From contig NC_135241.1 in the NCBI RefSeq assembly GCF_947623445.1, forward strand, positions 4,342,501 to 4,406,500: DNA of 64,000 nucleotides, in the 5' to 3' direction. A program made the position numbers and the translations under genes. Source of the DNA: Clavelina lepadiformis (lineage: Eukaryota > Chordata > Ascidiacea > Aplousobranchia > Clavelinidae). The notes beneath the pieces are model-generated. The model did no database searches, was not told where the DNA came from, and saw only the letters and a list, made by a program, of their open reading frames with translations. Below, one piece after another: positions 22,537 to 33,587 of the stretch (its first letter is position 1; each line of letters opens with the position of its first letter).

Positions 22537-23381
22537 ATGTCGGGGTCACCAGATCTTGTTCCTCAAGATGAACCTCAAGCACCATTCAAGACACCGTCTG
22601 TGAGTTAATGATTGCTTAAAATCTTTTGATCAGCTAGTATAAAACCTCGATTTTTCTTGGTTTTCAATGAATGTTTTGTTTCTTTACCATCCAGGGCATA
22701 GAGAGACAACAAGAAGAAATGCTTAAATCAAAATATCCCAACTTAAAACCCAAAGGTGGTTCCAGCTTGCTTCAAAAAAGAATGCAACAAAAGGTATTTT
22801 TCTCGTCTCAATTGATTCAGCAACTAGCATGTTGCTCATTTGGTTAAGTAGAGCTATGGAAAATAATATATAAAAGTTAAATTTGATATTTAGTTATCAA
22901 TAATGCACCCAATTACCTACCAGTTAACCTTAAAACCCAATATCACCCTGAAGACTGTGGACCAAAGAATTTACTTAATGTTGTTTGATGCTTCTCCCAA
23001 CCATTTAGGCTTATTTGCTTACAACAAAAATATAAATTGACAACAGAAGTCAGCAACATATCTAATAGTGTGTCTTGTGTATAATTATGAGATTTCGAGC
23101 ACAATCATAATTTGATTTGTTTTCCACAAGAAACAAGTATTAACACAACATTCAGTGTAATTAAGGAATAAATTGCAATAAATTTTTTTTAGACTAAATA
23201 CTTTGATTCTGGGGATTACAATATGGCTCGAGCTAAGATGAAGAGCAAACAGGAACCTCCACCAGAGGTAAAGCAGTTGAATCAAGTGACTGGTGATCAC
23301 ATGCCAACACCAGATGAAATTCCGCGTGTGAGAAAGCAGTCCCAAAGCAATTTGGTTATATCGAGTGCCATTAACTCATAA
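22537..23381 (+). CDS. ENSA: ENSA/ARPP19, alpha-endosulfine family PP2A-B55 inhibitor
   Basis: Endosulfines, once phosphorylated by Greatwall/MASTL on the Ser in FDSGDY, inhibit PP2A-B55 and allow mitotic entry (family knowledge). Three exons join in phase 0: 22537-22599, 22695-22793 and 23193-23381, giving 116 residues. Exon 1 encodes [20 protein letters not shown]. Exon 2 has [20 protein letters not shown]. Exon 3 opens with [20 protein letters not shown], the diagnostic Greatwall site and its conserved surroundings. The C-terminus has [11 protein letters not shown], which sits where vertebrate family members carry a PKA site. All donors and acceptors follow GT-AG. ENSA and ARPP19 arose by vertebrate duplication, so the single symbol here stands for the pair. 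Confidence 0.95.
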
Positions 23382-25600
23382 ACTGCTTTTCTTTCTTCTG
23401 TACATACTTACCAATTTAAACCTCGTATTTAGCTGAATGTTTAATGAATTGCGTTGGTGACAATTCAAAAAGTTGTGGGCAATGCAGTCACAAATGAGAT
23501 TTTTATGTCACGATGAGAGATGTTGTTATTAAGTAGTTAATGATAAGGGTTTTACATCAAAGCATTTTTATTGTTGTTTATACTGTAGTAATACAAACTA
23601 TTAAGTTTTTATTTTCAATGCGCTACTTCACGAGTTTCGGGTGATTTAGTTCTATTGTTACTGAAAACTAATTTAAGGAAATTTTTGACTTTGCCTTTCC
23701 TAAATTGTAGAAGGCAACTCGTTGCAAAACAACTGTCTTTCGAGAACAGAAAAGTTTTTCGAGAACACCCTGTGATCCTATTGTTCCTTTTATGAATTTT
23801 ACACAAATGAGTAACGCACATAGGCAGAAAATAAAAACAAAATCTGCCTGCTTGCCGATATTTGAACATCTTTAATGTTATTTGTATTCGACCTTGACTT
23901 ATCAGTATCTATATACTGATAATAATGGGTATGGCTAATGTGTTGGTTTCATGCATGGTGTCATATGTTTGATTAATGGTTGCCTTCACATCAGAATCCT
24001 TAAAATTTAAATGGATATTGTAGTTTTAAAACTTACCTTAACCGAGGCATTTTCTTTGTCAATAGAAAAGGTACAAATTTTATCCTAAACCTGCAAACCT
24101 TTACCCAATTTTAATGTATTTGGAAAAAGAAATGATTAACAGGATAGTACAAGTTATATTAATGTTTCTTGTACAGCCCTTGCATACTAAAGTGACATTA
24201 TTTCTGGTAAGGTGTAACTGCAACACAATTTCCCTTGTACATATTTCACGTTTGTTATGTTTTGTATTGAGCTCTTAATGTTCCTGGCTATATATGACTG
24301 AAGTGAATGGCATCACATCACAACCATAGCGTTAAAATATACCCACGATACTAGTGAACGGAGTTGACCGGCTAGTTAAGCATCAAATTTAATACATTTT
24401 ATCTGTTTGGGGATCGACATTTTCATTTAAGTGAAAGAGATCAGCTTGTTGAGTATTTTGTCGTAGTTTCTGCGCTAAATTGAACTTTGTTCACGGTTTT
24501 CCGTATCATTTTACACCTCTTGTAATTCACGATGTGCATAGTAACAAAGTGTCAAATTTTTCTTTTAATTTCTGTCTGTTGCGAAAATGCTTCAGTGTAT
24601 TAAAGTTTGCTCACTGCTTTTGTACAGTTCTGTGTTCATCATCACCAAGAAGCTGGTGTGAAAAAAAGTTTCTTCTGTCAATCATGTTTGTTTATGTCTA
24701 CAAATGGGCACAGTGCAGAAACCTTCTCCACCAATTCGCTGCAAAGATAGAGAGGTAGAGAATTGCCGCATCTTTCCACTTTTGAGGGATGTGTCATGTA
24801 CTGATGCCTATGTTGTTAACTCGGCGTAAAAATTGTCCAGCTACAAAAATACGGTACTTGTGATTGTTGAACAAATGTAGTTTCAAGTCATTCTGACGGC
24901 CTGAAATGAGCACATTAAGGAAACCCTTGACCTTGATTGGTCAAAAGGGTATTTCCGGCCAACTTGCGGCAAACGTATTGCCTAATACAACGTTGCTTTA
25001 ATTTGTGAGTCAGTTACATGGGCAGCGTTTAGCAACTCTAGGTACATCGTTAGGTAAATCCTTAATTATTTTAGCAAAGATACTGCGTTGAAAATAATAG
25101 AAAACATGTAACGGCACGAACAAGCTGACGCAACGCGATGGACATAGGCCTTGCCTTGGTTGGCCGCAATACGCCTCAGGCAAGCAAAATTTAACGCTTA
25201 AGCACATCTGTCTACGTTGCCTAAACTCAACAGTTTTGCACACGAGAAGAAACAAAGCCATAGGGACCTTCACTTCTTGGTGCATTAGCCTACTTGAAAC
25301 CATTTTTGACATTTTTGTAATAAAAAAGCTGTAATTAGAAATTATAGACAGACGTTGAGTCGTGTAAAAGAAAAAAATTTTTGTTGTTTGTAGCTCTTAA
25401 AAAAGTCAAAATATATACCTTCGAATAGGAAGCAAATGCTTGATAGGTCGCACAAACTCTTTGCAAGGGCCGCACTTTTCCCACCCTGTCTTAGAATAAC
25501 CGTGAGTTTGTTTACCAGCATAAAATAGTACTTTTAGGCTACAAAATTGCTTGCCGTTTGCTGGAAATAAGCCCATATTTGTGCTGCTGTCACCGTAATT
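23382..25600. other. Intergenic stretch between ENSA and the zinc-finger pseudogene
   Basis: No gene supported. Two perfect or near-perfect small hairpins stand out: TTATCAGTAT-CTAT-ATACTGATAA at 23899-23922, and an imperfect one at about 24920-24956 built on CCCTTGACC and GGTCAAAAGGG. Frames of up to 100 codons here lack family resemblance. Confidence 0.4.
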
Positions 25601-26601
25601 ATGGCTGCGATTGCGAGTGACAGCGACACGGATAGTTTCTCAGATATTGAAGTCCTTGCCGAATTATCCTCAGACACGCAAACAAAAGAAGCGGAAGCAT
25701 CTAGCGATTTGTCTGAAGTGGTCGAGGAAGAAAGCAACGAAGTTGTCAAGGTTGTCAAACAAACAGTTTCAAAGCAGAATACCCCTTGGGAGAAAATAGT
25801 GAAACAATCATTTCTATGCACAATATGCGATAAGTCTTTTGCACGTCGCAAATATGTCTATAAGCACAGAGTTGTTCACAGGGCTGACCGTAAATTTCCG
25901 TGCAAAGTTTGCGACAAGATATTCGCTAGCACTGCAACCCTTCGAATTCATTCAAGGATACACAACGATGATAAGCGTTACGCTTGCAGTTTTTGTGCCA
26001 GAAGGTTTGTGCAAATTGGAAATATGCAGAAACACGAACGATTACATACCGGCGAACGACCGTTTACTTGTGATGTATGTGTTAAGACTTTCGCCAGGAA
26101 GGAACACTTAAACAGACATATAATGTCACATACTAACTGGCGCCCCTTTGAATGTAACATTTGCAAAAAGAGATTTGCTGATAAAGGAGACATGAAAAAA
26201 CACAAAAAGCGCCATTATGAATCTTATCCTTCAAAGTGCACTGTCGGTGATATGGGATTCTGAAAAGCATCGAATTTGAAAACCCACCTATGAACTCACC
26301 TACACGATCGTCGCTTTTCTTGCTTAATCTGCAGTCAAACTTTCCAACGCCAAGTAGCCTACATCTGCGTTCTCACATGTTGACTCATACTGGAGAGCGC
26401 CCCTTTACCTGCGTGCTATGTGATAAGGCGTATAAGGAAAAGTATAGCCTCAAGAAGCACATCAAAAGTCATTACCAGTCGGGCGAGTTTAAGTGTACTT
26501 CCTGCCAAGCAGCATTTGACAGCTATGATGCTATCAAAAAACATAAAGAACAGCATGAAACATTAAAGTTCATTGATATGCTATCCGAATGCGTAATTTA
26601 A
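25601..26601 (+). pseudogene. C2H2 zinc-finger protein, reading frame broken after finger 5
   Basis: A frame opens at ATG 25601 with an acidic N-terminus (MAAIASDSDTDSF...) and five intact C2H2 fingers: CTIC, CKVC, CSFC, CDVC and CNIC, each with x12 and HxxxH. One linker is the classic HTGERPF. It stops at 26261-26263. Zinc-finger sequence nevertheless continues in the same frame: KASNLKTHL, then a second stop (TGA at about 26291), then RRFSCLICSQTFQRQ. A frameshift near 26348 moves the rest into another frame: SLHLRSHMLTHTGERPFTCV, two more fingers (CVLC, CTSC), and a stop at 26599-26601. The sixth finger has also lost its second Cys (CTVG). Nine fingers were present in the ancestor. The simplest reading is a decaying intronless gene. 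A 220-residue truncated five-finger protein could still be made. I do not recognise the orthologue. Confidence 0.75.
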
Positions 26602-28116
26602 CTAAACATTTGTCAGTCATCTTTTATAGCATTAAGAAAAACCACCACGCTATGCATAGCCCATCTTGTTGAACTATCACTAGCTAATGAGTCTGCGACT
26701 AACTGAAATTACTTTAGTATTTGTGTTTAAAATAAACAGTGATATTGGAGGTGAAAAAGTTTTATGATTAAGGTGGCGTTCCAGATTCATCAGCGTTATT
26801 ACGACCAAGCGTTAATAAAATGAAGCTTACTTATGTAAATATAGCATATGCTGCAAAAGTCAGGTTGTTTTAATTGTAGCTGTGGTATGTTGTTGCCTAT
26901 AAAAGTGATGCTTGTTCAGTTCAGCTAGAGACTATGCCGCACTGCAAACCAAAACGCATGAGTCTGCATGACGCAACAAGAGGCGTATTAAACCATGATC
27001 CTAAGGGTACGGGAGCACGCTCCCCCGAAAAATGTTGGATTTAAAAAGTCTAAAACAAAACTTCTCAATCTATGGGTCGCGAATCCGAACGTTTTTTAAC
27101 CACATGATATTACATTTCAATTATCAGTTGGATTAAGTTTACTTGATTCATTTCTGTCAATACAGTTTATCGTTTTTTTTTTAATCTATTTGCCGTTCTG
27201 CTGAGCAAGTGCAATGCCATGATAATGATACCTTAAATGACGTAAGCAAAATCTGAGTGCATGTGATTTTGAAGCCTGCGTGTCCAAATTATTTACAGAA
27301 TCGGTTTTTATACTTGTGAAAGAATTTATTCAAAAATCCCTATGAAGTAGGCTACATTCCATTGAAAGTCCAAAACCGTCAGAAATGGATAAAACCAGAT
27401 TTTATGCTAGCTACGTTACGAGTATTCAGAATACTGATTAATTAGTAGGCTTATTATTGACCTAAAACGAAAAAAATCGTAAATAGTGGCTTGTTTGTAA
27501 CTTGGCATGTGTTAAGACTTGGACTTCATAAACGTTACTGACTCGACTTGAGAATGTGATTAAAATGACTCCACTTAATGAGTTGGACTTGCGCTGTTGG
27601 CGTTTTGACTTACGAATGACCATTAAGACTTGTTCCCATCATTGTCTTACACAACTAACACTAGCCAGGTGTTTGTTATTTAACATAAAATTGCTATAAC
27701 ATCAGCTATGGTGTAAGTTACAGTAGAATTTACTCTACTGAATAACAACGCCACAAAAAAAAGAGACAAGATGGCAATTGCTAAGCTGTACCACTGTCTA
27801 CAACTAAAGATTAATTGATTTTCTAGCGCCACCCTTTCGGGTAGCATTTCTTCCAAACATTTTGATAAATGTGCTTGAAAAACGAAAACCATCCTACCCT
27901 AATTAATTGAATTTGACATTTCAAGAAAGTTAGATTGCTGTTGGTAGGCTAAACAATTGAATTCGTTGTAAACACTATCATAACATATTACAAATTGAAA
28001 AGCAATTTGTAGTACTATTTTCGATGTCGCTCGAGTAGAAATAATAAAACTCCAGAAGATGTCTGCAATAGGCAGCTATCATTTGCGTCTGATGGAATAT
28101 AGGCTAATCGATAAAG
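26602..28116. other. Intergenic stretch
   Basis: No gene supported. A small hairpin GGGAGC-AC-GCTCCC lies at about 27010-27023 in a context (TCCCCCGAAAAAT) that looks like an old repeat end. Confidence 0.35.
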
Positions 28117-28141
28117 ACACAAGAAATCGTATTTCTTGTGT
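28117..28141. repeat. 25 bp perfect hairpin beside the TRIM element
   Basis: Arms ACACAAGAAAT (28117-28127) and ATTTCTTGTGT (28131-28141) pair perfectly around a CGT loop. It ends 5 bp before the TRIM terminus at 28147. Confidence 0.7.
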
Positions 28142-28146
28142 GGTAT

Positions 28147-28306
28147 TGTAGCGATTGGGCTCGACTGCCACTTGATAATATCCAAAGAGATGCCGTTGAC
28201 TCACATGTTGGTAGTTAATACCAATGGTCGAGTACACACACTAATATAAGCTGTGTAGACTTTGCGTTTATGGTGCCTTAAAGGCAGCGGCAGGCGAGAT
28301 GCTACA
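28147..28306 (-). repeat. 3' LTR of the TRIM
   Basis: 160 bp, TGTAGC...GCTACA on either strand because the tips are inverted repeats of each other. The polypurine tract adjoins it at 28307-28325 (read on the minus strand). Confidence 0.75.
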
Positions 28307-28472
28307 CTACTCCCCTCCTTTTCGAAGAGCATGGTAAACGGCACTTGACTGAAGGGAATCCTGGCTATTTGCGTTGCATCGAGCGTAGGAGATAAGTGCT
28401 TTAGATCAGCACTAGGAGCGATGGGAGATAAGAGGGAAAAGTTGTGTTTTCAGTTAATTCGGGGTCACCATC

Positions 28473-28635
28473 TGTAGCAATTGGCCTCGCCTGCCGTTTA
28501 ATGATATTCGAAGAGATACGGTCGACTCACATCTCGGAAGTTATTACCAATGGTCGAGTATATACATCAATAAGCTGCGTAGACTTTGTGTTTATGGTAT
28601 TATCTTAAAGTGGCAGCGGCAAGCCAGACGCTACA
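28473..28635 (-). repeat. 5' LTR of the TRIM
   Basis: 163 bp, diverged copy of 28147-28306. The candidate primer-binding site follows at 28459-28472 on the minus strand. Confidence 0.75.
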
Positions 28636-30230
28636 CAACGTTTCAACTTTTGTGTTATTGCTATTTGCTTTCTTTATTGAAGCGTGACAATAAATGTGAC
28701 TTGCAAATACTAGGCCCCATTAAAAGTCGTAGGTCCATGCCAATTGGTCCGCTTGACTCCATCTACAATGGCCAGCGCCAATGCAACAGCAACACTGTAC
28801 ACACCAAGTTATCAGCATGGGGAAAGCCTTTCTTTATTCATCACAAAATGCCTGAATGGAGTTTATACTTACATAGACATCACATTAAACTATTTTTATC
28901 AGTGCTGTAATTCACAGTGGAGATGGGCAGCAAATTTGTTATTTCAACAACGTTGGTGGAATTGGTTGGCTGCAGAGTAACCGTAGATGTTAGGATATCA
29001 TTGTCAGGATGTGGGCGTTATCTAATGTAGCATATAGGCTAATAATAGTGCGGTATTTGATCGTACCACATAATACACTTGGTTGCATTTTTAAATTGAA
29101 CTTACAGTATACAGTATATGTCCAAACACAATTGCCTAGGCTTATAGGCTACCTTATCAGGAGCGCTCGTAGAATACTTTGAGATGGTACGCACTAAATT
29201 AGTTTATGCCAGTGATGTTGTAATTGTATTGTGATCTATACATCAACCTTGCGACGTGAACTTAAGGATTGTGCTGAGGGAGGTTGAAATGTTTTAAAAA
29301 CCTGTCCTGGAATTTCTGCAAATTATGCCAATGACAATCTTACCCGGAACAGAAAAATGTTTTCCCTTTACACCTCAAAAAAGACTTTAAAACGTCACAA
29401 AATGAGTCATATTCTTAAATTTATACGAACAGTAGCTAGTACTTTATTGTGGACGATTTTAAAACTCTGGGGTTTAAAACTCTGAGTGCACAACCACATG
29501 ACGTCACAATTTGAGTAGCTGGGGTCTAGCATACAAAGGCATCCTGTGGTTTTTCACTTATATACTAGACCCAAACTTTGTATACAACAATTTTGTTACC
29601 CTGGATAGGCTAACCCATTTTTACAAGGATTAGTCAAATATGTTTGATATACAAAGAGTACGTTACATTTTTCTTGTTAAGTGACCTTTTGCTTTATCAA
29701 ACTCCTTGCTTTTATATGGACATTGTATATCACTTGCTGCAGAGCAGGTGTTAAGTAAGCACTAGCAGCCTATTTACACAACATGACATAATGGTTGGTT
29801 CTTGTATTCTTCTTAATAATTAGAGAGTGGCTATTTAACCAAAAGTAGGTCATGCAGCCCATAGTTTAAATAGGTGGTTAGGTTAGGTTAGGAGAACAAT
29901 GCACTTATACTGTGCAGAGCTGAAAGCTATCTTTTTATTCTGTGGCCATGTTCTAGCTGGACTTAAGTGTTGTAAAACCATAATAACCGTAGCCAAGGTG
30001 ATAAATGTATTTTATTCTAAACTCATTGCCATAAACATGAAACTATCTGAGCAAGTTTATTCGGCTAACGAATTGCTAAATGTAAAAATGAAGTTGCGTT
30101 TGGTTTAAATTTATTGGGTGCTTTTGAAAGAAACGTTTTGGATGCTTATTAAAAACAATGGAATTATAAGAAATAATCTTTTGTTATAGACTTTTTAGGG
30201 GCCTCTATTGACCTAGAGATGCTAGACAAC
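28636..30230. other. Intergenic stretch
   Basis: No gene supported. A short run of GGTTA units (about 29876-29893) and a TGACGTCA palindrome near 29500 are the only features I noted. Confidence 0.35.
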
Positions 30231-30232
30231 AG

Positions 30233-30437
30233 AGTAGTGTTTCTCAACCTTGAAAAATTTTACTGCCAATACCTATTAGTTAGGTGATACAAACAAGTTA
30301 AATTAGAAACTATCTTAATTAAAAATGTGTTTGCAATAACTCCTACATTCACAATGGCCCCACTTCGTATTTGCTTTTTGTAAACAACATTATGGCATCC
30401 TTTACAGCCCTCTTGAAAAGTTTCACAAACCACTAGT
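30233..30437. mobile_element. Possible hAT-type MITE relic
   Basis: The left edge TAGTGTTTCTCAACCTTGAA resembles the CAGTGGTTCTCAACCTT terminus of many hAT elements. The right edge, reversed, reads CTAGTGGTTTGTGAAACTTT. The two are only loosely inverted and no 8 bp duplication is visible, so this is a weak call for an old copy. Confidence 0.3.
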
Positions 30438-30621
30438 GAACCACGGCCCACTGGTTGAGTTGACATGCATTTTAATGAATTGTATGCATTCAATTGCCAC
30501 AGTTACCATTCTGGCTGACTAGTCCAGCATGCATACCTATGCATCATACACAATCATGAAACACTAACGAGTAGAAAACAACCAATTTGGAAAATTTGGT
30601 TTTTGTAGGGGATAATCCAAT

Positions 30622-30764
30622 CTGATGCAAGTAATGCAACGTAACACTGGTCAACAACATATGTGACAACAAAGTAGTACACAGATTTTCCAATTTGGAC
30701 TTGCATTAACATAAATGCAAACAGCCCAGACCTCGTTCTTTATATGTTGCATTACTTGCATCAG
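30622..30764. repeat. 19 bp perfect inverted repeat around 105 bp
   Basis: CTGATGCAAGTAATGCAAC at 30622-30640 is the exact reverse complement of 30746-30764. The 143 bp unit is non-coding and could be a MITE, but I see no flanking duplication and the termini fit no superfamily I know. Confidence 0.6.
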
Positions 30765-33568
30765 TGAGGGGCTAAAATTAGTCAATCACCTGACATCAAT
30801 TCGGATGATGACAGCACGAAAGGAAATTCGGTTTATTAATAGATTAATTATTATAATTAACTTTTATTTGACCGCAAGGAAGATAATGACGATAATATTT
30901 ATATCATTTTTTTAAAAGTGCAACGTACTTTACTGTACTTTATTGCACTTCTTGTGATTCGGGTCATGAGTTTGCCTAAATTTTCAAGATATTAATTACC
31001 GTATAAGATACTGATTATTTTGTTAAGTTGTCAATTTTAGCATCTTTTCCATATTCAACTTCACAAATATCTAACATTTTGTTTTAACATAATGAGATTA
31101 CCTTTTTCACTTCGTAAATGAGGTCATGATGTTTGTAGACACTCGTCTTCCGGGTTTTACCATGGAATCCAAAATAAAAAATGCTTGGGCTGAGCTAACT
31201 TAATTGCATGTTTTTTTGTAGGTTGTCATTCTTCAATACATTGTACATTATCTTAAAAAATATTTACCGCTTGATTGTGTTTTGTTGTCTGTAAAAGTGC
31301 GAGTAACACTGCTGAGAATCGCAGAGCACATTGTTAGTTTTTACAAGACTATACACTGATACACGAGCTTACTACTAGTTGGCTGAAATTATCAGTTTTC
31401 AAGTACCTTAAACTTTTATCTTCTGTATGGTGGTTCCAGGGAATCAATCAGATACCGAGGTAAGAAATTGAAATCTTTTGCAAATATTTTTCTGAACATA
31501 GCTGTTTGTGTTAAAGGTAACTCATCAGTTCTGATCGAAACAATTTACTTGGAATATTTATTATATAATATTCCTTCTTGCTAAAGTCTGGAGTAAGTAC
31601 AGTGTTAAAACTTTCAAAGATGTAAATGATGCTTAAAGTAATATTTTCTTTAATATTATTTTTGCTCTTAGTGCAATAACCTTCTTGATAATGTATACAC
31701 AGCATAACGCTACTTCCAGATAAAGAAACCATCTTCATGTAATAGTCACAGGAGTTGCATTAAAAGATGAGGTAAAGTTGGCACAGGCGCACAAATTGAA
31801 CCGAAATGTATTGAAACTGCCTGAACCTTGTTCTGTACCACTCATTTTCTTCTTTTGATCACCCGCGAATGCAATGACCTCATTTTACATTGCTTCATTT
31901 ATTGTGGTAGCCGATCAAAATCGAACTAGCTTCTTTCCTTTTTATTGAATGGTATCTCTGCCAAACGTTAACCATTTCATGTGTTTGTATTGTACTAACT
32001 TGTTTAATTTTTGCGGTTGGCTTTGGTACATGTTCTATGGTTTGGGCTGCATCGTGTGGTCGTCACAGTAGATCATTCATATTTATTATCAGCTTGAATT
32101 AATGCGCAAAGTTGGGGACATATTGCACGTGGAAATGGGGTTTTTGTATTTTTCTGTTTTGCATTTCACAGCCTGGCCTGTATGTCCTTCTAATTGAATA
32201 ATTAACCATTTGATTTCGTAGCCACCTTACGAAAACCTCACAGTCAGCTTACTAGTAGATGCATCACAGTTCCTGCAAATCATGTTTTTTCTAACATCAA
32301 TACCTGTCGTGGATGAATAACGAGTATATATTAGATACTGATTGCTCATGCAGATTGCTACACAATTTTTAGAACTCCATAGAAACTAGTGAGACACCAT
32401 TAAGTTGATGCGATCTTCTTTCAACAATTAATATTGATTTCATTGAGCATGCAAACACCAGCTTGAAGTTATGTTCTGGTTGACAGTAAGTAATCCAAGC
32501 TGGATGAGACTTCCATGAATGCAGCTTGAAAGTAATTTGTAACCTTGACCACTTAATGGACAGCCTCCTTGCTTCATTATCACTCAACCTTTTACATTTT
32601 ACATCCAATACTTGAAGTGATATACATATTTGCAATCCACACTACATGATGATGAGAAGTGACTTCCTGCCATTGAAGTAATGCATGTGTTGTATCTTAA
32701 ATTTGGTTGAAGATAGCTTTGTAGACATCGATATAACTTTTAAGTAATTTATTTTTAAAGACCGGTTACAGTTGCTGTTAGCATGAACTTTCGTGATGTA
32801 TATATATTTATATACCATTGCTGGCATGTCTGTGCTAACACACTCGTCAACCACGCTACTCATTTACTTTGAAACATAAACACAATTTTGCTGCTTTAGA
32901 TGTTGAAGACGTGCGATACTGATTTTTTTCAGAGCTGTCCATAAATGAATACATCCATAATAACAATAGGTGCATGATTGTGTGAGAGTGAAAAAATATA
33001 AAAATGTGTATCTTACAAATGTATATACATGAGTATGACAAAATATAAACGATAGAATGCACCTTTTTTGCATGCATGGGTTTGTCAAATGACAATTGAG
33101 CTGTTGTTCGATTTAGGAGCATGGAAATGTTGTGTTGCGCTCGATTTCTCAAACAAGTGTGCACCAATCTGTGGTTGCAGATTGATAGCGATAATAGTTA
33201 GCAGGTTCATCAGATTGTGCTGGCTTCATGATAGGTTTGGTGTGCAGCAATTGGTGGATCTCTTTTTAACTCACAATAGAGGAAGTTTGCTTTTACAAAA
33301 CTTATCAAATTTTAATTTTGGATGCTATCTTTTTGTGTTTTTCTTAATATTTACAGTAATTAATTCAAACTGTAGATCATTCTAAAGCATGAAGTTTGAT
33401 TGTTTAAGCTTTTACAATTAGTAAACTTTATGCCTATATATACATAAATCTTTGCTTTGATGATATATGTGCTTTTATATTGTTTATGTATATCACATAC
33501 TGTAATTTGATTAACTTTAAAATAGACTAAATATAGAGGTAGTCATACTTATAGTATATAAACTAAAG

Positions 33569-33587
33569 TATATATATATATATATAT
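33569..33587. repeat. (TA)n microsatellite
   Basis: Nineteen bases of alternating TA within a broader ATAT-rich patch (33470-33610). Confidence 0.8.

Larger units (their letters stand above)
28147..28635 (-). mobile_element. TRIM: miniature LTR retrotransposon
   Basis: Two direct repeats of about 160 bp, 28147-28306 and 28473-28635, start TGTAGC and end GCTACA. They share AxATGGTCGAGTA-, GTAGACTTTG- and GGCAGCGGCA-type blocks but are clearly diverged (old). Only 166 bp separates them. On the minus strand the 5' LTR (28635-28473) is followed by GATGGTGACCCCGAATTAAC, in which TGGTGACCCCGA is a plausible tRNA primer-binding site. The 3' LTR is preceded by the polypurine tract AAAAGGAGGGGAG. This order (LTR, PBS, short non-coding core, PPT, LTR) defines a terminal-repeat retrotransposon in miniature. 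No clear target-site duplication flanks it. Confidence 0.8.

Noticed and set aside
29876..29893. GGTTA repeats resembling an invertebrate telomere motif
   Set aside because: Only about three units inside ordinary sequence; too short to mean anything.
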